Assembly (NCBI GenBank): GCA_965366365.1
Contig: CBDUEV010000006.1
Coordinates: 23,731-87,730, forward strand
From: CBDUEV01 sp965366365
GTDB lineage: Bacteria; Actinomycetota; Acidimicrobiia; Spongiisociales; JAENVV01
Direction of reading: 5' to 3'
DNA: 64,000 bases
Numbering within the stretch: position 1 is the first letter of the stretch; each line of letters begins with the position of its first letter. Positions 32,406-41,789 of this stretch are shown piece after piece. The notes under the pieces were generated by a model. It worked only from the letters and a program-made list of their open reading frames with translations. It was not told the DNA's origin and searched no databases. Position numbers and translations under genes: made by a program.

Positions 32406-34400
32406 GTGGCTACACGAAATGACGGCTCGTATAAAGCGTCGGACATCACGGTTCTCGAAGGCCTCGAACCGGTCCGGAAGCGGCCTGGCATGTACATCGG
32501 GTCGACCGGCCCGCGCGGGCTCCATCACCTCGTCTGGGAAGTGGTCGACAACGCGGTCGACGAGGCCATGGCCGGGATGTGCGACCGGATCGAGGTGACG
32601 TTGCTCGATGGGGGCGGGGTCCGCGTGGTCGACAACGGCCGCGGCATCCCGGTAGACAAGCACAAGACCACCAAGCAATCCGCCCTCACCACCGTGCTCA
32701 CCACACTGCACGCCGGAGGCAAGTTCGAGACCGGTGCCTATCAGGTGTCCGGCGGCCTGCACGGCGTCGGCGTCTCCGTCGTGAATGCCTTGTCGGAGCG
32801 TCTCGACGCCGAGATTCGCCGCGACGGGTTTGCGTGGACACAGAGCTTCGTGGACGGGAACCCGCAGGGCGTCGTCAAGAAGGGCAAGCCTGTCAAACGG
32901 ACGGGGACCAGCATCACCTTCTGGCCCTCCCCGAAGACCTTCGTGGAAACCACCGAGTTCAACTTCGCAACCGTGGTCCACCGCCTGCGCGAGATGGCTT
33001 TTCTCAACAAGGGCCTCGAGATCCGGCTCGTCGACGAGCGTCGGGAGATCGTGGCGTCAGAGACGGCCGAAGAGGAGACCCCAACCGAAGAGGCGGCAAT
33101 CGGGCTGCCGTACATCGTCGACGGGGTGCGCCAGGTTCGCTTCCTGTACAAGAAAGGCCTCGTCGATTTCGTTCAGCACCTGAACGGCAAGCGCGGCGAA
33201 CCGATCCACCCCCATATCCTCCAGTTCGAGGACGCCTCGGACGAACACGAACTGGACATCGCCATGCAGTGGACCAACGCCTACACCGAGGCGGTCCACA
33301 CGTTCGCCAACAACATCAACACTCACGAAGGCGGCACCCACGAAGAAGGGTTTCGAACGGCGTTGACCCGCGCCGTGAATGAGTTTGCCCGCTCGAAGGG
33401 CATTCTCAAGGAGAAAGACGAGAACCTCACCGGTGAGGACGTTCGCGAAGGCCTGACGGCGGTTGTCTCGGTCAAGGTGCGCGAGCCCCAGTTCGAGGGC
33501 CAGACCAAGACGAAGCTGGGCAACACCGAGATCAAGGGTTACGTCCAGCGCACCCTGAATCGTGCGTTCCCTGAATGGTTGGAGCGAAATCCCGGCGAGG
33601 GGCGCACCATCGTCGAGAAGTGCAAGTCTGCCCAGGACGCCCGGCTGGCGGCCCGCAAGGCTCGCGACGTCACCCGCCGCAAGACCGCCCTGGAATCGGC
33701 CAGCCTGCCGGGGAAACTGGCCGATTGCTCCTCGCGTGACGCCTCGCTTTCGGAGCTGTTCATCGTGGAGGGCGACTCAGCGGCCGGGCCGGCCAAGCAG
33801 GCTCGCGACTCCCAATACCAGGCGATCCTTCCGATCAGAGGGAAGATCCTCAATGTGGAGAAGGCGCGGCTGGCGAGGGCCCTTCAGAACAACGAGGTGC
33901 AGGGCATCATCACCGCCAGCGGAACAGGCATCGGGGACGAGTTCGACATCGAGAAGGCGCGCTACCACAAGATCGTCCTCCTCACCGATGCCGATGTTGA
34001 CGGTGCCCACATTCGGACGCTGCTCATGACCCTGTTGTTTCGTCACCTGCGCGGTCTGGTGGAGGCAGGATTCGTCTATGTCGCCCAACCGCCGCTCTAC
34101 CGGGTGAAGATGGGCAAAGAGATCCTCTACCTGAAGGACGAGGAAGCGCTCGAGGCCTTCAAGGCCGAGAACGAGGGACGCAAGATCCTGGTGAGCCGGT
34201 TCAAGGGACTCGGCGAGATGAACCCCGACGAATTGTGGGCGACCTCCATGAACCCGGAGACCCGTACCCTGCTGCGGGTCGACCTCGAGGACGCCGCCAT
34301 CGCCGACGACACCTTTTCCACACTGATGGGCGACGACGTGGCGGCCCGCAAGTCCTTCATTCAGCAGAACGCTCGCGACGTCCGCTTCCTCGACGCATAG
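32406..34400 (+). CDS. gyrB: DNA gyrase subunit B
   Basis: A 664-residue GHKL ATPase subunit. The ATPase domain has VLEGLEPVRKRPGMYIGST, EVVDNAVDEAMAG, DNGRGIPVDKH and YQVSGGLHGVGVSVVNAL. The TOPRIM domain has ELFIVEGDSAAGPAKQARD and LLTDADVDGAHIRTLLMT. The tail has FKGLGEMNPDELWATSMNP. The start is the GTG after AAGGAG at 32396; an earlier in-frame start lacks that spacing. Confidence 0.98.
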   Translation: MATRNDGSYKASDITVLEGLEPVRKRPGMYIGSTGPRGLHHLVWEVVDNAVDEAMAGMCDRIEVTLLDGGGVRVVDNGRGIPVDKHKTTKQSALTTVLTTLHAGGKFETGAYQVSGGLHGVGVSVVNALSERLDAEIRRDGFAWTQSFVDGNPQGVVKKGKPVKRTGTSITFWPSPKTFVETTEFNFATVVHRLREMAFLNKGLEIRLVDERREIVASETAEEETPTEEAAIGLPYIVDGVRQVRFLYKKGLVDFVQHLNGKRGEPIHPHILQFEDASDEHELDIAMQWTNAYTEAVHTFANNINTHEGGTHEEGFRTALTRAVNEFARSKGILKEKDENLTGEDVREGLTAVVSVKVREPQFEGQTKTKLGNTEIKGYVQRTLNRAFPEWLERNPGEGRTIVEKCKSAQDARLAARKARDVTRRKTALESASLPGKLADCSSRDASLSELFIVEGDSAAGPAKQARDSQYQAILPIRGKILNVEKARLARALQNNEVQGIITASGTGIGDEFDIEKARYHKIVLLTDADVDGAHIRTLLMTLLFRHLRGLVEAGFVYVAQPPLYRVKMGKEILYLKDEEALEAFKAENEGRKILVSRFKGLGEMNPDELWATSMNPETRTLLRVDLEDAAIADDTFSTLMGDDVAARKSFIQQNARDVRFLDA

Positions 34401-34412
34401 GACCAGATTCGA

Positions 34413-36851
34413 ATGTCAATCAACGAAGACCAGATCGAAACGCCCGATATCGACATCAATCAGGAGATGTCGTCCTCGTTCCTCGAGTACGCCATGTCGG
34501 TCATCGTGTCACGGGCCCTCCCCGATGTTCGCGACGGGCTCAAGCCGGTCCAGCGGAGAATCATCTACTCGATGTTCGAGAACGGGCTGACCGCCTCGTC
34601 GCAGCACCGGAAGTCGGCCACGGTCGTCGGCTCGGTGATGGGTGACTACCACCCCCACTCGAACGACGCCATCTATGACGCCCTGGTGCGCATGGGCCAG
34701 GACTTCTCACTGCGAAACCCCCTTATCCATCCCCAGGGCAACTTCGGCACGCCCGATGACCCGCCCGGAGCCATGCGATACACCGAGTGTCGCCTCCAGC
34801 CGCTTGCCGACCATCTCCTCGAGAACATCAAGGAAAATACGGTCGATTTCGACTTGAACTACTCGGGCGAGAAGAGCGAGCCGACCGTGCTGCCCGCCCG
34901 GTTCCCGAACCTCCTCGTCAACGGCTCGACGGGGATCGCCGTCGGAATGGCGACGAACATGGCGCCCCACAACCTCGGCGAGGTCGTCGACGCGGTCCTG
35001 TACTCCATCGACAACCCCGACGCTCCGCCCGAGGCCTACCTCGATTATGTGAAGGGACCGGACTTCCCGACCGGCGGTTACATTCTCGGCAACTCCGGCA
35101 TCCGCGAGGCGCTTCTCACCGGCCGGGGCTCGATCAAGATTCGCGCCGTGACGGACGTGCAGGAGGTCCGGAAGGGCAAGACCGCCATCGTGGTGACCGA
35201 GCTGCCGTACCAGACGTCGGCAGATCGAATCATCAAGAAGACGGCGGATCTCGTCAACGACAAGAAGCTCGACGGGATCAGCGACATTCGGAACGAGTCC
35301 AGCTCCCGGGTAGGGACCCGGATCGTCATCGAGCTCAAGCGCGACGCCGTGCCTCAGGTGGTGGTCAACCAGCTGTTCAAGCTCACCCAGCTCCAGGACT
35401 CGTTCGGCGTGAACAATGTGGCGCTCGTCGATGGTGTGCCTCGCACCCTCAGCCTCGCCGACCAGATCGGCTACTACGTCGATCACCAGATGGAAGTGAT
35501 CCGCAGGCGGACTGAGCATCGCCTCAGCGAGGCCGAGAAGCGGGCCCACATCCTCGAAGGCCTGATCATCGCGGTTGACAACATCGACGAGGTGATCTCC
35601 ATCATCCGCGGCGCCTCGGATACCGAATCGGCCCGCTTGGCGTTGATCGAGCGCTTCGAACTCTCCGAGATCCAGGCCCGCGCCATTCTCGAAATGCAGC
35701 TGCGGCGACTCACGGGTCTGGCCGTCGACGAGCTCCGCTCGGAGTACGGCGAACTGCAGGAGGCCATCGCCGAATACCGGGCGATCCTGGCTGATCCGCA
35801 ACGACAGCGCGACATCATCAAGGACGAATTGTCGGATATCCGCAACAAGTACGCCGAGCCGCGCCGGAGCCGGATCATCCCCGACGAAGGCAACCTCTCC
35901 CTCGAAGACCTCATCGCCGACGACGAGCTGATCGTGTCGGTGACCGAGTCGGGCTACATCAAATCGGTCCCCGCCAATGTGTACCGATCTCAGGGGCGGG
36001 GCGGCAGGGGAGTGAAGGCCGCCGAGATCCACGAAGACGATGTGGTGACCCACCTACTCCACACGACGGCCCACGCCTACCTTCTCTTTTTCACGAACCG
36101 CGGCAAGGTGCACCGCGTCAAGGCGCACGAGATCCCTCGCCAGAGCCGCACCTCGAAAGGCGTCATGGCCCAGGCCGTTCTGCCGCTCGAACCCGACGAA
36201 CGGATCGAGGCCATCGTCGACACGCGTGATTACGAAACCTCCCGATACCTCGTGATGGTCACCAGGAAGGGTGTCGTGAAGAAGACGCCGTTCCAGGACT
36301 ACGACTCCCGTCAGAGCACGCTGATCGCCATCAACCTCCAAGAAGGGGACGAAGTGGTGGAGGTCCGGACGACCAACGGCGAGAACGACGTCCTGTTGTT
36401 CACCCGTGACGGCATGGGCATTCGCTTCGCCGAATCCGACCTTCGACCCATGGGCCGCGCCACACAGGGTGTGCGTGGGATCAAGCTGCGCGAAGGAGAC
36501 GCGGTTATTGGGGCCGCGTCGAACGTCGAGGGCGAGGAGATCCTGATCCTCACCTCGGGCGGGTACGGGAAACGAACGAAGATCAATGAGTTCCGACCGC
36601 AAAAGAGGGGCGGGCTCGGTCTCAAAGCCATGAAACTGACCCGGACCCGCGGCTCACTCGTGGGTGCCCGAGCCGTCAACCCTGGCGATCAGATCTTCGT
36701 GATCGCATCCGATGGCGTGGCCATCAGGACGAATGCGGACTCCGTGAGCCGGCAGAAACGGGAGGCGTCGGGCGTCAAGGTCATCGACATGTCCGCAGAT
36801 GCCTCGGTGGCTGCCTTCGCCAAGGTGGTAGCGGAGGAGGTCGACGGGTGA
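34413..36851 (+). CDS. gyrA: DNA gyrase subunit A
   Basis: An 812-residue gyrase subunit. The catalytic Tyr is in GAMRYTECRLQPLADH. The C-terminal beta-pinwheel carries a GyrA-box variant QGRGGRGVKAAE, so it is gyrase rather than topoisomerase IV. The quinolone region is unusual: the almost invariant HPHGDS reads HPHSND, which places Asp at the position of E. coli Ser83, and the nearby GQGNFG reads PQGNFG. The gene follows gyrB after 12 bases. Confidence 0.97.
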   Translation: MSINEDQIETPDIDINQEMSSSFLEYAMSVIVSRALPDVRDGLKPVQRRIIYSMFENGLTASSQHRKSATVVGSVMGDYHPHSNDAIYDALVRMGQDFSLRNPLIHPQGNFGTPDDPPGAMRYTECRLQPLADHLLENIKENTVDFDLNYSGEKSEPTVLPARFPNLLVNGSTGIAVGMATNMAPHNLGEVVDAVLYSIDNPDAPPEAYLDYVKGPDFPTGGYILGNSGIREALLTGRGSIKIRAVTDVQEVRKGKTAIVVTELPYQTSADRIIKKTADLVNDKKLDGISDIRNESSSRVGTRIVIELKRDAVPQVVVNQLFKLTQLQDSFGVNNVALVDGVPRTLSLADQIGYYVDHQMEVIRRRTEHRLSEAEKRAHILEGLIIAVDNIDEVISIIRGASDTESARLALIERFELSEIQARAILEMQLRRLTGLAVDELRSEYGELQEAIAEYRAILADPQRQRDIIKDELSDIRNKYAEPRRSRIIPDEGNLSLEDLIADDELIVSVTESGYIKSVPANVYRSQGRGGRGVKAAEIHEDDVVTHLLHTTAHAYLLFFTNRGKVHRVKAHEIPRQSRTSKGVMAQAVLPLEPDERIEAIVDTRDYETSRYLVMVTRKGVVKKTPFQDYDSRQSTLIAINLQEGDEVVEVRTTNGENDVLLFTRDGMGIRFAESDLRPMGRATQGVRGIKLREGDAVIGAASNVEGEEILILTSGGYGKRTKINEFRPQKRGGLGLKAMKLTRTRGSLVGARAVNPGDQIFVIASDGVAIRTNADSVSRQKREASGVKVIDMSADASVAAFAKVVAEEVDG

Positions 36852-37002
36852 GACGGGAACCGATCGGCCCTCCAGGCCGTTGTAGAAGCGTCGCCGGGAA
36901 CGGTCCCCACGGGCCGGTCTCGAACGACGAGAAAGCGGGTGTAGCAGGCATCGGCCGTTACACTCCGGTAGGTTCAACCCAACGTCAAGGGAGTTGACGC
37001 AG

Positions 37003-37512
37003 ATGGCTTCAGTACGTCGCGTTCGAAGGATCGTTCGCAAGATCGATCCGTGGACCGTACTCAAGGTCTCCTTTGTCTTCTACGCGGTCATGGCGTTGGG
37101 CTTGGTACTCGGCCTTGTGATCTTCTGGGCATTCGTCAATCAGGCTGGGTACCCCGATACCGTCGAAAGCCTGCTCGCCGATCTCGGCCTGTGGGACGCC
37201 GGTGAATCGCCGACCGTGCCGGAGGGCGACTATCTCTTCCGCGCCATCGCCTTCCTCGGCGTGGCCTGGGCGGTCATGATGACCGGGCTCACCACCCTCT
37301 CGGCCGTCATGTACAACCTCATCTCGGACATGGTGGGAGGCATCGAATTCGTCGTGTTGGAAGAGAGCCTCGCCGGCTCGACGCCGGTCGAACCTTCGTC
37401 TCTCCCGGTGCGGCAGGTCCAGTCCTGGCAGACCAACCCGCCGCCGGCCAAGGCAAGCCAGCCTGGCGCCAAAGAAGCGCCGGAAGGTTCATCGGTCAGC
37501 TCTCCGCTGTGA
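37003..37512 (+). CDS. DUF3566 membrane protein
   Basis: A 169-residue protein with two membrane helices (about 22-50 and 80-105). The motif RKIDPWTVLKVSFVFYAVMA and the ending NLISDMVGGIEFVVLEE define DUF3566, as in Rv0007 downstream of gyrA in M. tuberculosis. A Pro/Ala-rich cytoplasmic tail follows. The function is unknown; the neighbourhood suggests envelope or division. GGGAG lies ahead of the ATG at 37003. Its end overlaps the convergent kinase gene by 17 bases. Confidence 0.82.
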   Translation: MASVRRVRRIVRKIDPWTVLKVSFVFYAVMALGLVLGLVIFWAFVNQAGYPDTVESLLADLGLWDAGESPTVPEGDYLFRAIAFLGVAWAVMMTGLTTLSAVMYNLISDMVGGIEFVVLEESLAGSTPVEPSSLPVRQVQSWQTNPPPAKASQPGAKEAPEGSSVSSPL

Positions 37513-39280
37513 CCCTTCCGGGCTGAGGCTGGCGGGGGGTGAGGTTCCGCCCGGGGCGGTCCTGGTCCACCCGCCATGTCACGCCGTGGGCCTCATGGGG
37601 CCGAGACGACACGATGCGGTCGGGGAAGATCGCCCAGAAGCAGGCACCACCGAGGTATTCGGAGGTGCGATAGCCGGTGCGACCCTTGTGGGCGCCGACG
37701 ATGGCGGCCACGATGGCCAGACCGATGCCCGAGCCCTGCACCGTGCTGCTGAAGCGGTTTGAGCCCCGCTCGAAACGATCCCAGATGACCGCCTGATACT
37801 TCTTTGCCACGCCTGGTCCGTTGTCGTGGACCTCGACGACCAAATCCGAGCCATCGCGCGCGACCCGCAGGAGGGTCTTGCCCCCGCCGTACCTGTTGGC
37901 GTTGGTGAGCAGATTGGCGACGACCTGGATGATCCGGTCACCGTCGACTCGCAGCGTGACGCCTGCGTCGAGATCCACCGCCACCGTGGCGGCGGCCGAG
38001 CCGACAGCCTGAAGAGCGGCGTTGACGACGGAGGACGCTTCGACGAGTTCCTCTCGCAAGGTGATCTGAGCGTTCTTCTCTCGCGAGAGCAGCACGAGGT
38101 CCATGACGATGCGACCCATGTACTGCGCCTGGTCGCGGATGATCCCTGAGAACTCCGCCCGCTCCTCGGGTCCCAGTTCGCCTTGGTCCGCATCGAGCAG
38201 CTCGAGGAAGCCGATCATCGACGTGAGGGGAGTGCGGAGCTCGTGTGAGATGGAAGACACGAGAGCCGACCTTTCCCTCTCCACCAAGCTCCGGTTCTCT
38301 TGGATCGCCAAACCCTGGCGGACTATGACCAGCGTGGCCACGGCCAGCGTGGCCAGGAAGAGAACCAGATCCGGACCGTCCACCGCGGTGTGGAACACGC
38401 GGTAGGAGAGGAATCCGACCATGCTCAAGGCGACGCTGTAGGGAAGGGCCATCGACCACCATGGCATCTTCCCGTCCACGTATTCGCGCGGCGGGGGTGC
38501 CTGGCCGACCAAGGCGCCGGACGCCAGCACGAACAGGACGGCTGTCAGGTAAGGACCAAAATTCGGGGCAGCTTCCTCGAACAACTTGCCGGCTCCCGAC
38601 AGGAGAAACCCGAGGTCGCCGAAAGTGAGGGCCACATAGCTGGCGCTCAACAGAATCAGCCGCACGTCGAAGTGGTGGCTCCCTCGTCGGACCACCACCA
38701 GCATGAGCACGATCAACAGGACTGCATCGAGGGCGAGGTATAGGGAACCGAAGAACCTATCGAAGAAGGGGGCTCCCTCGGTGGCCTGCCACATCTTGTC
38801 GAGGGCCAGAACCCAGAAGAGCGCGGCGGCCGACACGGCGCCGACCAGGCCGTCGAGGAGCAGCCGGAGGCGTTGACGGTTGTTGCCCGAGATCTGTGGG
38901 AGCTTGGCGAGGCCGGCCGCAACGAACAGATATCCGCCTGCGAAGAACGCATCGAACGGGCCGTAGGCCGGGGGTTGATACCCCAAGGCGTCGGCAGCCG
39001 CGACCACGAGGACGCCAACGCCGCCGGCCGAGACACCCAATCCGAGCAGGATCCAGGTTGGTCGCTCGTCACGAGGCAGGTCGCGGGCTCCAGCGAAAAA
39101 CAACAGGCCGGCGGCTAGGAATCCGACCATGATGCCGACCGGCCCGGCGACCTCGGAGACGTTCGGATCGGCCACAACGGCTATCAGGCAGCCCGCGACG
39201 AAAAGGCCGGCACCGGTGCTCACCATGAGGCGGCGTCGGCTTACGGCTTTGACTCCACGAGTCGGCGTCTCGCTGTGCAC
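37496..39280 (-). CDS. Multi-pass membrane sensor histidine kinase
   Basis: A 594-residue kinase. The first ~315 residues contain about nine to ten hydrophobic helices without a large outer loop, so the signal is probably sensed in the membrane. The dimerisation and phosphorylation box is SSISHELRTPLTSMIGFLEL (His about 345). The ATPase domain has NLLTNANRYGGG (N box), VEVHDNGPGVAKKY (G1), and GSGIGLAIVAAIVGAH (G2). No response regulator gene lies beside it. It follows the synthase-like gene at 39319 by 38 bases and is probably co-transcribed. Confidence 0.87.
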   Translation of the reverse strand: MHSETPTRGVKAVSRRRLMVSTGAGLFVAGCLIAVVADPNVSEVAGPVGIMVGFLAAGLLFFAGARDLPRDERPTWILLGLGVSAGGVGVLVVAAADALGYQPPAYGPFDAFFAGGYLFVAAGLAKLPQISGNNRQRLRLLLDGLVGAVSAAALFWVLALDKMWQATEGAPFFDRFFGSLYLALDAVLLIVLMLVVVRRGSHHFDVRLILLSASYVALTFGDLGFLLSGAGKLFEEAAPNFGPYLTAVLFVLASGALVGQAPPPREYVDGKMPWWSMALPYSVALSMVGFLSYRVFHTAVDGPDLVLFLATLAVATLVIVRQGLAIQENRSLVERERSALVSSISHELRTPLTSMIGFLELLDADQGELGPEERAEFSGIIRDQAQYMGRIVMDLVLLSREKNAQITLREELVEASSVVNAALQAVGSAAATVAVDLDAGVTLRVDGDRIIQVVANLLTNANRYGGGKTLLRVARDGSDLVVEVHDNGPGVAKKYQAVIWDRFERGSNRFSSTVQGSGIGLAIVAAIVGAHKGRTGYRTSEYLGGACFWAIFPDRIVSSRPHEAHGVTWRVDQDRPGRNLTPRQPQPGRVTAES

Positions 39281-39318
39281 CTCATAGGTATCGGCCGGCT
39301 GGGCGTCGAGCTGAATGA

Positions 39319-40623
39319 TTAGTCAGATCGTGCCGCCAGGGAGTCGTTCATCGCAGAGTCGGTCAGGTCGATGAGGATCTCCGCTTGGGCAGGGGGTTCG
39401 ACGAAACCCACCACGTCTGCGATGTGGCCCGCCAAGGATTCCATCATGGCTATCACCTGAGCAGAGTCGTGGTAGAGAGTGTGCGTGAAACGAATCCCAC
39501 TCTGACCCAATGCAACGGCCGGAAAGGTGGCAATATTCACGTAAAATCCATCGTTCATGAGGCGCTTGGCGACCTCCACGGCGCGCTCGGTTTGTCCGAT
39601 CTTGGCGAACCAGATGGGGGTCAATTCGTGCGCAGCCATGGGAAGTTCCAGTTCCAAAGCCGCCGACCGAACTTCTTGGATCTGTTCGCCCATCCTTGCC
39701 CTGAGTTCGGCGTGCTCGGCCGAGAGGTGGAGATCCGCCGAGGCGACGGCCGCCCCGAGCTCGGCCGGGTGCACAGGACCGCCAAAGATGAGCGGGCCAC
39801 TGAGCATCTGCACCCGGCGGGCCGTTTCCTTGTCGGGTAGCGCGATGGCTGCGCCGCCGGAGCCGAAGGATTTCGAGAGAGAGCCGGCCACGACCATACG
39901 CTCACGCATGGGCACCTGATCGAGGACGTACCCGCAACCGTGGAGGCCTTGCCAGCCGAACCCGTGAGCGTCGTCGAAGTAGAGGTGGAGGTTCGGGTGG
40001 TTGTCCAATCGGGCCACGATGTCCCTGACCGGAGCCACGTCACCGAGCATCGAGTAGACGCCGTCGGCCAGATACCAAACGGAGCGATGACGAGGGGCGA
40101 GTTCGTCGAGAGCCCTATCGAGGGCGGCCATATCGTTGTGGGGGAGCAGGCGCACTTCGATCCCCTTCGACTGGAGGACGTCCGTGGCCAGGTGAACCGA
40201 GGAATGCGCCTGGGCGTCGACGAGGGCGACATCCCCCTCGCCCAGCAGGACGGGGAGGGCCGACAGATGCCCGAGGGTGGTGGTAGGAAAAACGACCACC
40301 GGACTCTCGAAGACGCGTTGAAGGCGTTCTTCGAGTTCGTCGTAGAGGCTGACGGAGGCGTAGGCGGTCGAGGACGAGAAGGACGGTCCGAACCGTTCGA
40401 TCGCCCGAATCGCTCCTTGCTTGAGGCGAGGGTCGAGGTTGACGCCGAGGTAGGCACAGGACCCGAAGTTGAGGAGCCGCTTTCCGTCCAGGATGATCGA
40501 TTCGCCGGAGAGGTATTCGTCCTCGATCCGAACGCGCGCTAACCCGGCATCGACGATACAGTCGGCGTTTCTTTGGAGGAGGCGGAGGAATCGTTCGTGC
40601 CGTGAAGCGCTACGCGCTGACAT
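39319..40623 (-). CDS. Alpha-oxoamine synthase-like PLP enzyme
   Basis: A 434-residue fold-type I PLP enzyme of the KBL/AONS/SPT group, which condenses an acyl-CoA with an amino acid. Evidence is NFGSCAYLGVNLDPRLKQ, SVWYLADGVYSMLGDVAP, YFDDAHGFGWQGLHGCGYV and the PLP lysine in VVAGSLSKSFGSGGAAI. The classical TLGKA around the lysine reads SLSKS, which also occurs in quorum-signal synthases of the CqsA/LqsA type. No biotin gene is near. Substrates are unknown. Start at ATG 40623; an earlier frame to 40713 looks non-coding. It is followed by a sensor kinase. Confidence 0.75.
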   Translation of the reverse strand: MSARSASRHERFLRLLQRNADCIVDAGLARVRIEDEYLSGESIILDGKRLLNFGSCAYLGVNLDPRLKQGAIRAIERFGPSFSSSTAYASVSLYDELEERLQRVFESPVVVFPTTTLGHLSALPVLLGEGDVALVDAQAHSSVHLATDVLQSKGIEVRLLPHNDMAALDRALDELAPRHRSVWYLADGVYSMLGDVAPVRDIVARLDNHPNLHLYFDDAHGFGWQGLHGCGYVLDQVPMRERMVVAGSLSKSFGSGGAAIALPDKETARRVQMLSGPLIFGGPVHPAELGAAVASADLHLSAEHAELRARMGEQIQEVRSAALELELPMAAHELTPIWFAKIGQTERAVEVAKRLMNDGFYVNIATFPAVALGQSGIRFTHTLYHDSAQVIAMMESLAGHIADVVGFVEPPAQAEILIDLTDSAMNDSLAARSD

Positions 40624-40756
40624 TGGGACTATGCCCTTTCTCGGCCCCAAGGACCGTACACGCTCCCAGCGCGGCCTCGCCGTTACGATAGCGCCTCTTG
40701 GAGGAATCCCCACATCTTGGAGAGACCAGGTTTGTGGCGCGGCGCCGCCTTGACGG

Positions 40757-41425
40757 CTACGGCTTTTTGCTCGCCACGCTCACTCCGGCGGCGATTGCCT
40801 CCTCCACGAAGCGAGGTCCCAGCCGAAAAGCGGATCCTCCGAATCCGTGGTCTCGAGCCAACACGGCCGCCGCCAGGCAGATAGCCTCCAGGTAGGATCG
40901 TCGATCGACGACCCCGTGCGTGACGGTGCCGTGGGGACCGGTAGCCGACACCAGAATCGCCGCCAGGGCTCCCTCGTGAGGCGCCACGCTGGTATCGCCC
41001 TCCCGAGAGCTGTACAGCCGCCCGACGGGTAGAGGAAAGCTCACCGGGCTTCCTGATCGGAGCGGTTTCCCGGGTTTCGTGCGAGCGACGGTAGAGGCGG
41101 ACGCCCCGGCTCTCTGCATGGCCAGATCTCCGAGAGCATGGGCTAGTCCTCCCAGGTTGGCGCCGTCGGTCACCAGCGCGTCAGGACCGGGAGCAGCGGC
41201 GGCGATCACGATGGGGATCTGTCGATCCTGTGCCCGCTGCGCCTCCGTCGACTCGAGGTCCTCCGCCACGACTACATCGAAGCGGCCGAGATCCTCGAGG
41301 GACACGATTCGTGGATCGCTGCCCAGTGGATGACCAACGCCGATCAGGTCGACCCGATCGTCTGCCAGGAGAACCCGTCCGGTGCGCCGGAGGAGATCCC
41401 CGCCCGGCGCCAGGGCGATCTTCAC
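40757..41425 (-). CDS. Conserved hypothetical protein (Rossmann-like N terminus)
   Basis: A 222-residue protein I do not recognise. The N terminus alternates strands and helices (KIALAPGGDLLRRTGRVLL, then FDVVVAEDLES, then IPIVIAAAAPGP), like a nucleotide-binding or NAD(P)-binding fold without a clear GxGxxG. The C-terminal half includes YLEAICLAAAVLARDHGFGG. Its ATG overlaps the stop of the DLW-39-like gene (ATGA), so the two are coupled. It may work at the membrane with that partner (inference from context only). Confidence 0.5.
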   Translation of the reverse strand: MKIALAPGGDLLRRTGRVLLADDRVDLIGVGHPLGSDPRIVSLEDLGRFDVVVAEDLESTEAQRAQDRQIPIVIAAAAPGPDALVTDGANLGGLAHALGDLAMQRAGASASTVARTKPGKPLRSGSPVSFPLPVGRLYSSREGDTSVAPHEGALAAILVSATGPHGTVTHGVVDRRSYLEAICLAAAVLARDHGFGGSAFRLGPRFVEEAIAAGVSVASKKP

Positions 41426-41610
41426 TCGGAGTCGTCGGAAGCGGCGTCCTCACCTGCGCCTTCCTCGGACCTGGGTCCAAAGGGGCGGAGGGGGTCGACC
41501 GGCTTCCAGATCTCTTGTTCGGACGCCAACTGCTGCTGTTTCTGTTTCTGGAGATAGGCTGCGACGCCTCCGGCGGCAGCAGCCACGAGTAACCATTTGC
41601 GGAACTTCAT
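41422..41610 (-). CDS. DLW-39-like small membrane protein
   Basis: A 62-residue protein: a short N-terminal membrane helix (FRKWLLVAAAAGGVAAYLQ) and an acidic tail containing EQEIWKPVDPL, which resembles the DLW motif of the small actinobacterial DLW-39 family found after gyrA. I use the second ATG (41610) because TACAAT ends 8 bases before it; the upstream ATG overlaps that -10 element. The function is unknown. Confidence 0.68.
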   Translation of the reverse strand: MKFRKWLLVAAAAGGVAAYLQKQKQQQLASEQEIWKPVDPLRPFGPRSEEGAGEDAASDDSE

Positions 41611-41612
41611 GA

Positions 41613-41623
41613 GGTTCATTGTA
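41613..41623 (-). promoter_or_regulatory. Leaderless promoter -10 deciding the DLW-39 start
   Basis: TACAAT on the minus strand, 7 bases before the ATG at 41610. The three codons upstream overlap this element. Confidence 0.42.
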
Positions 41624-41789
41624 GGCCGTTTGCGATCTCACGGAGCGTCGTCGTCCCGATGGGAATTGGGGATCGGAAGGACCGCACAGTAGGCCACGAG
41701 GCCCAGGGAATGGGCCGGCGAATAGGTCGCTAGACCCATAGACGACTACTCAGCGTGAGGTTACGCTGTGTAGCACGAGTATGGCGCTC

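Noticed and set aside
34707..36053. 448-codon minus-strand frame inside gyrA
   Set aside because: It is antisense to gyrA and has only shadow-type composition.
39319..40623. Calling the PLP enzyme BioF (biotin synthesis)
   Set aside because: No biotin gene is adjacent and the lysine context is not the usual TLGKA. Only the superfamily is supported.
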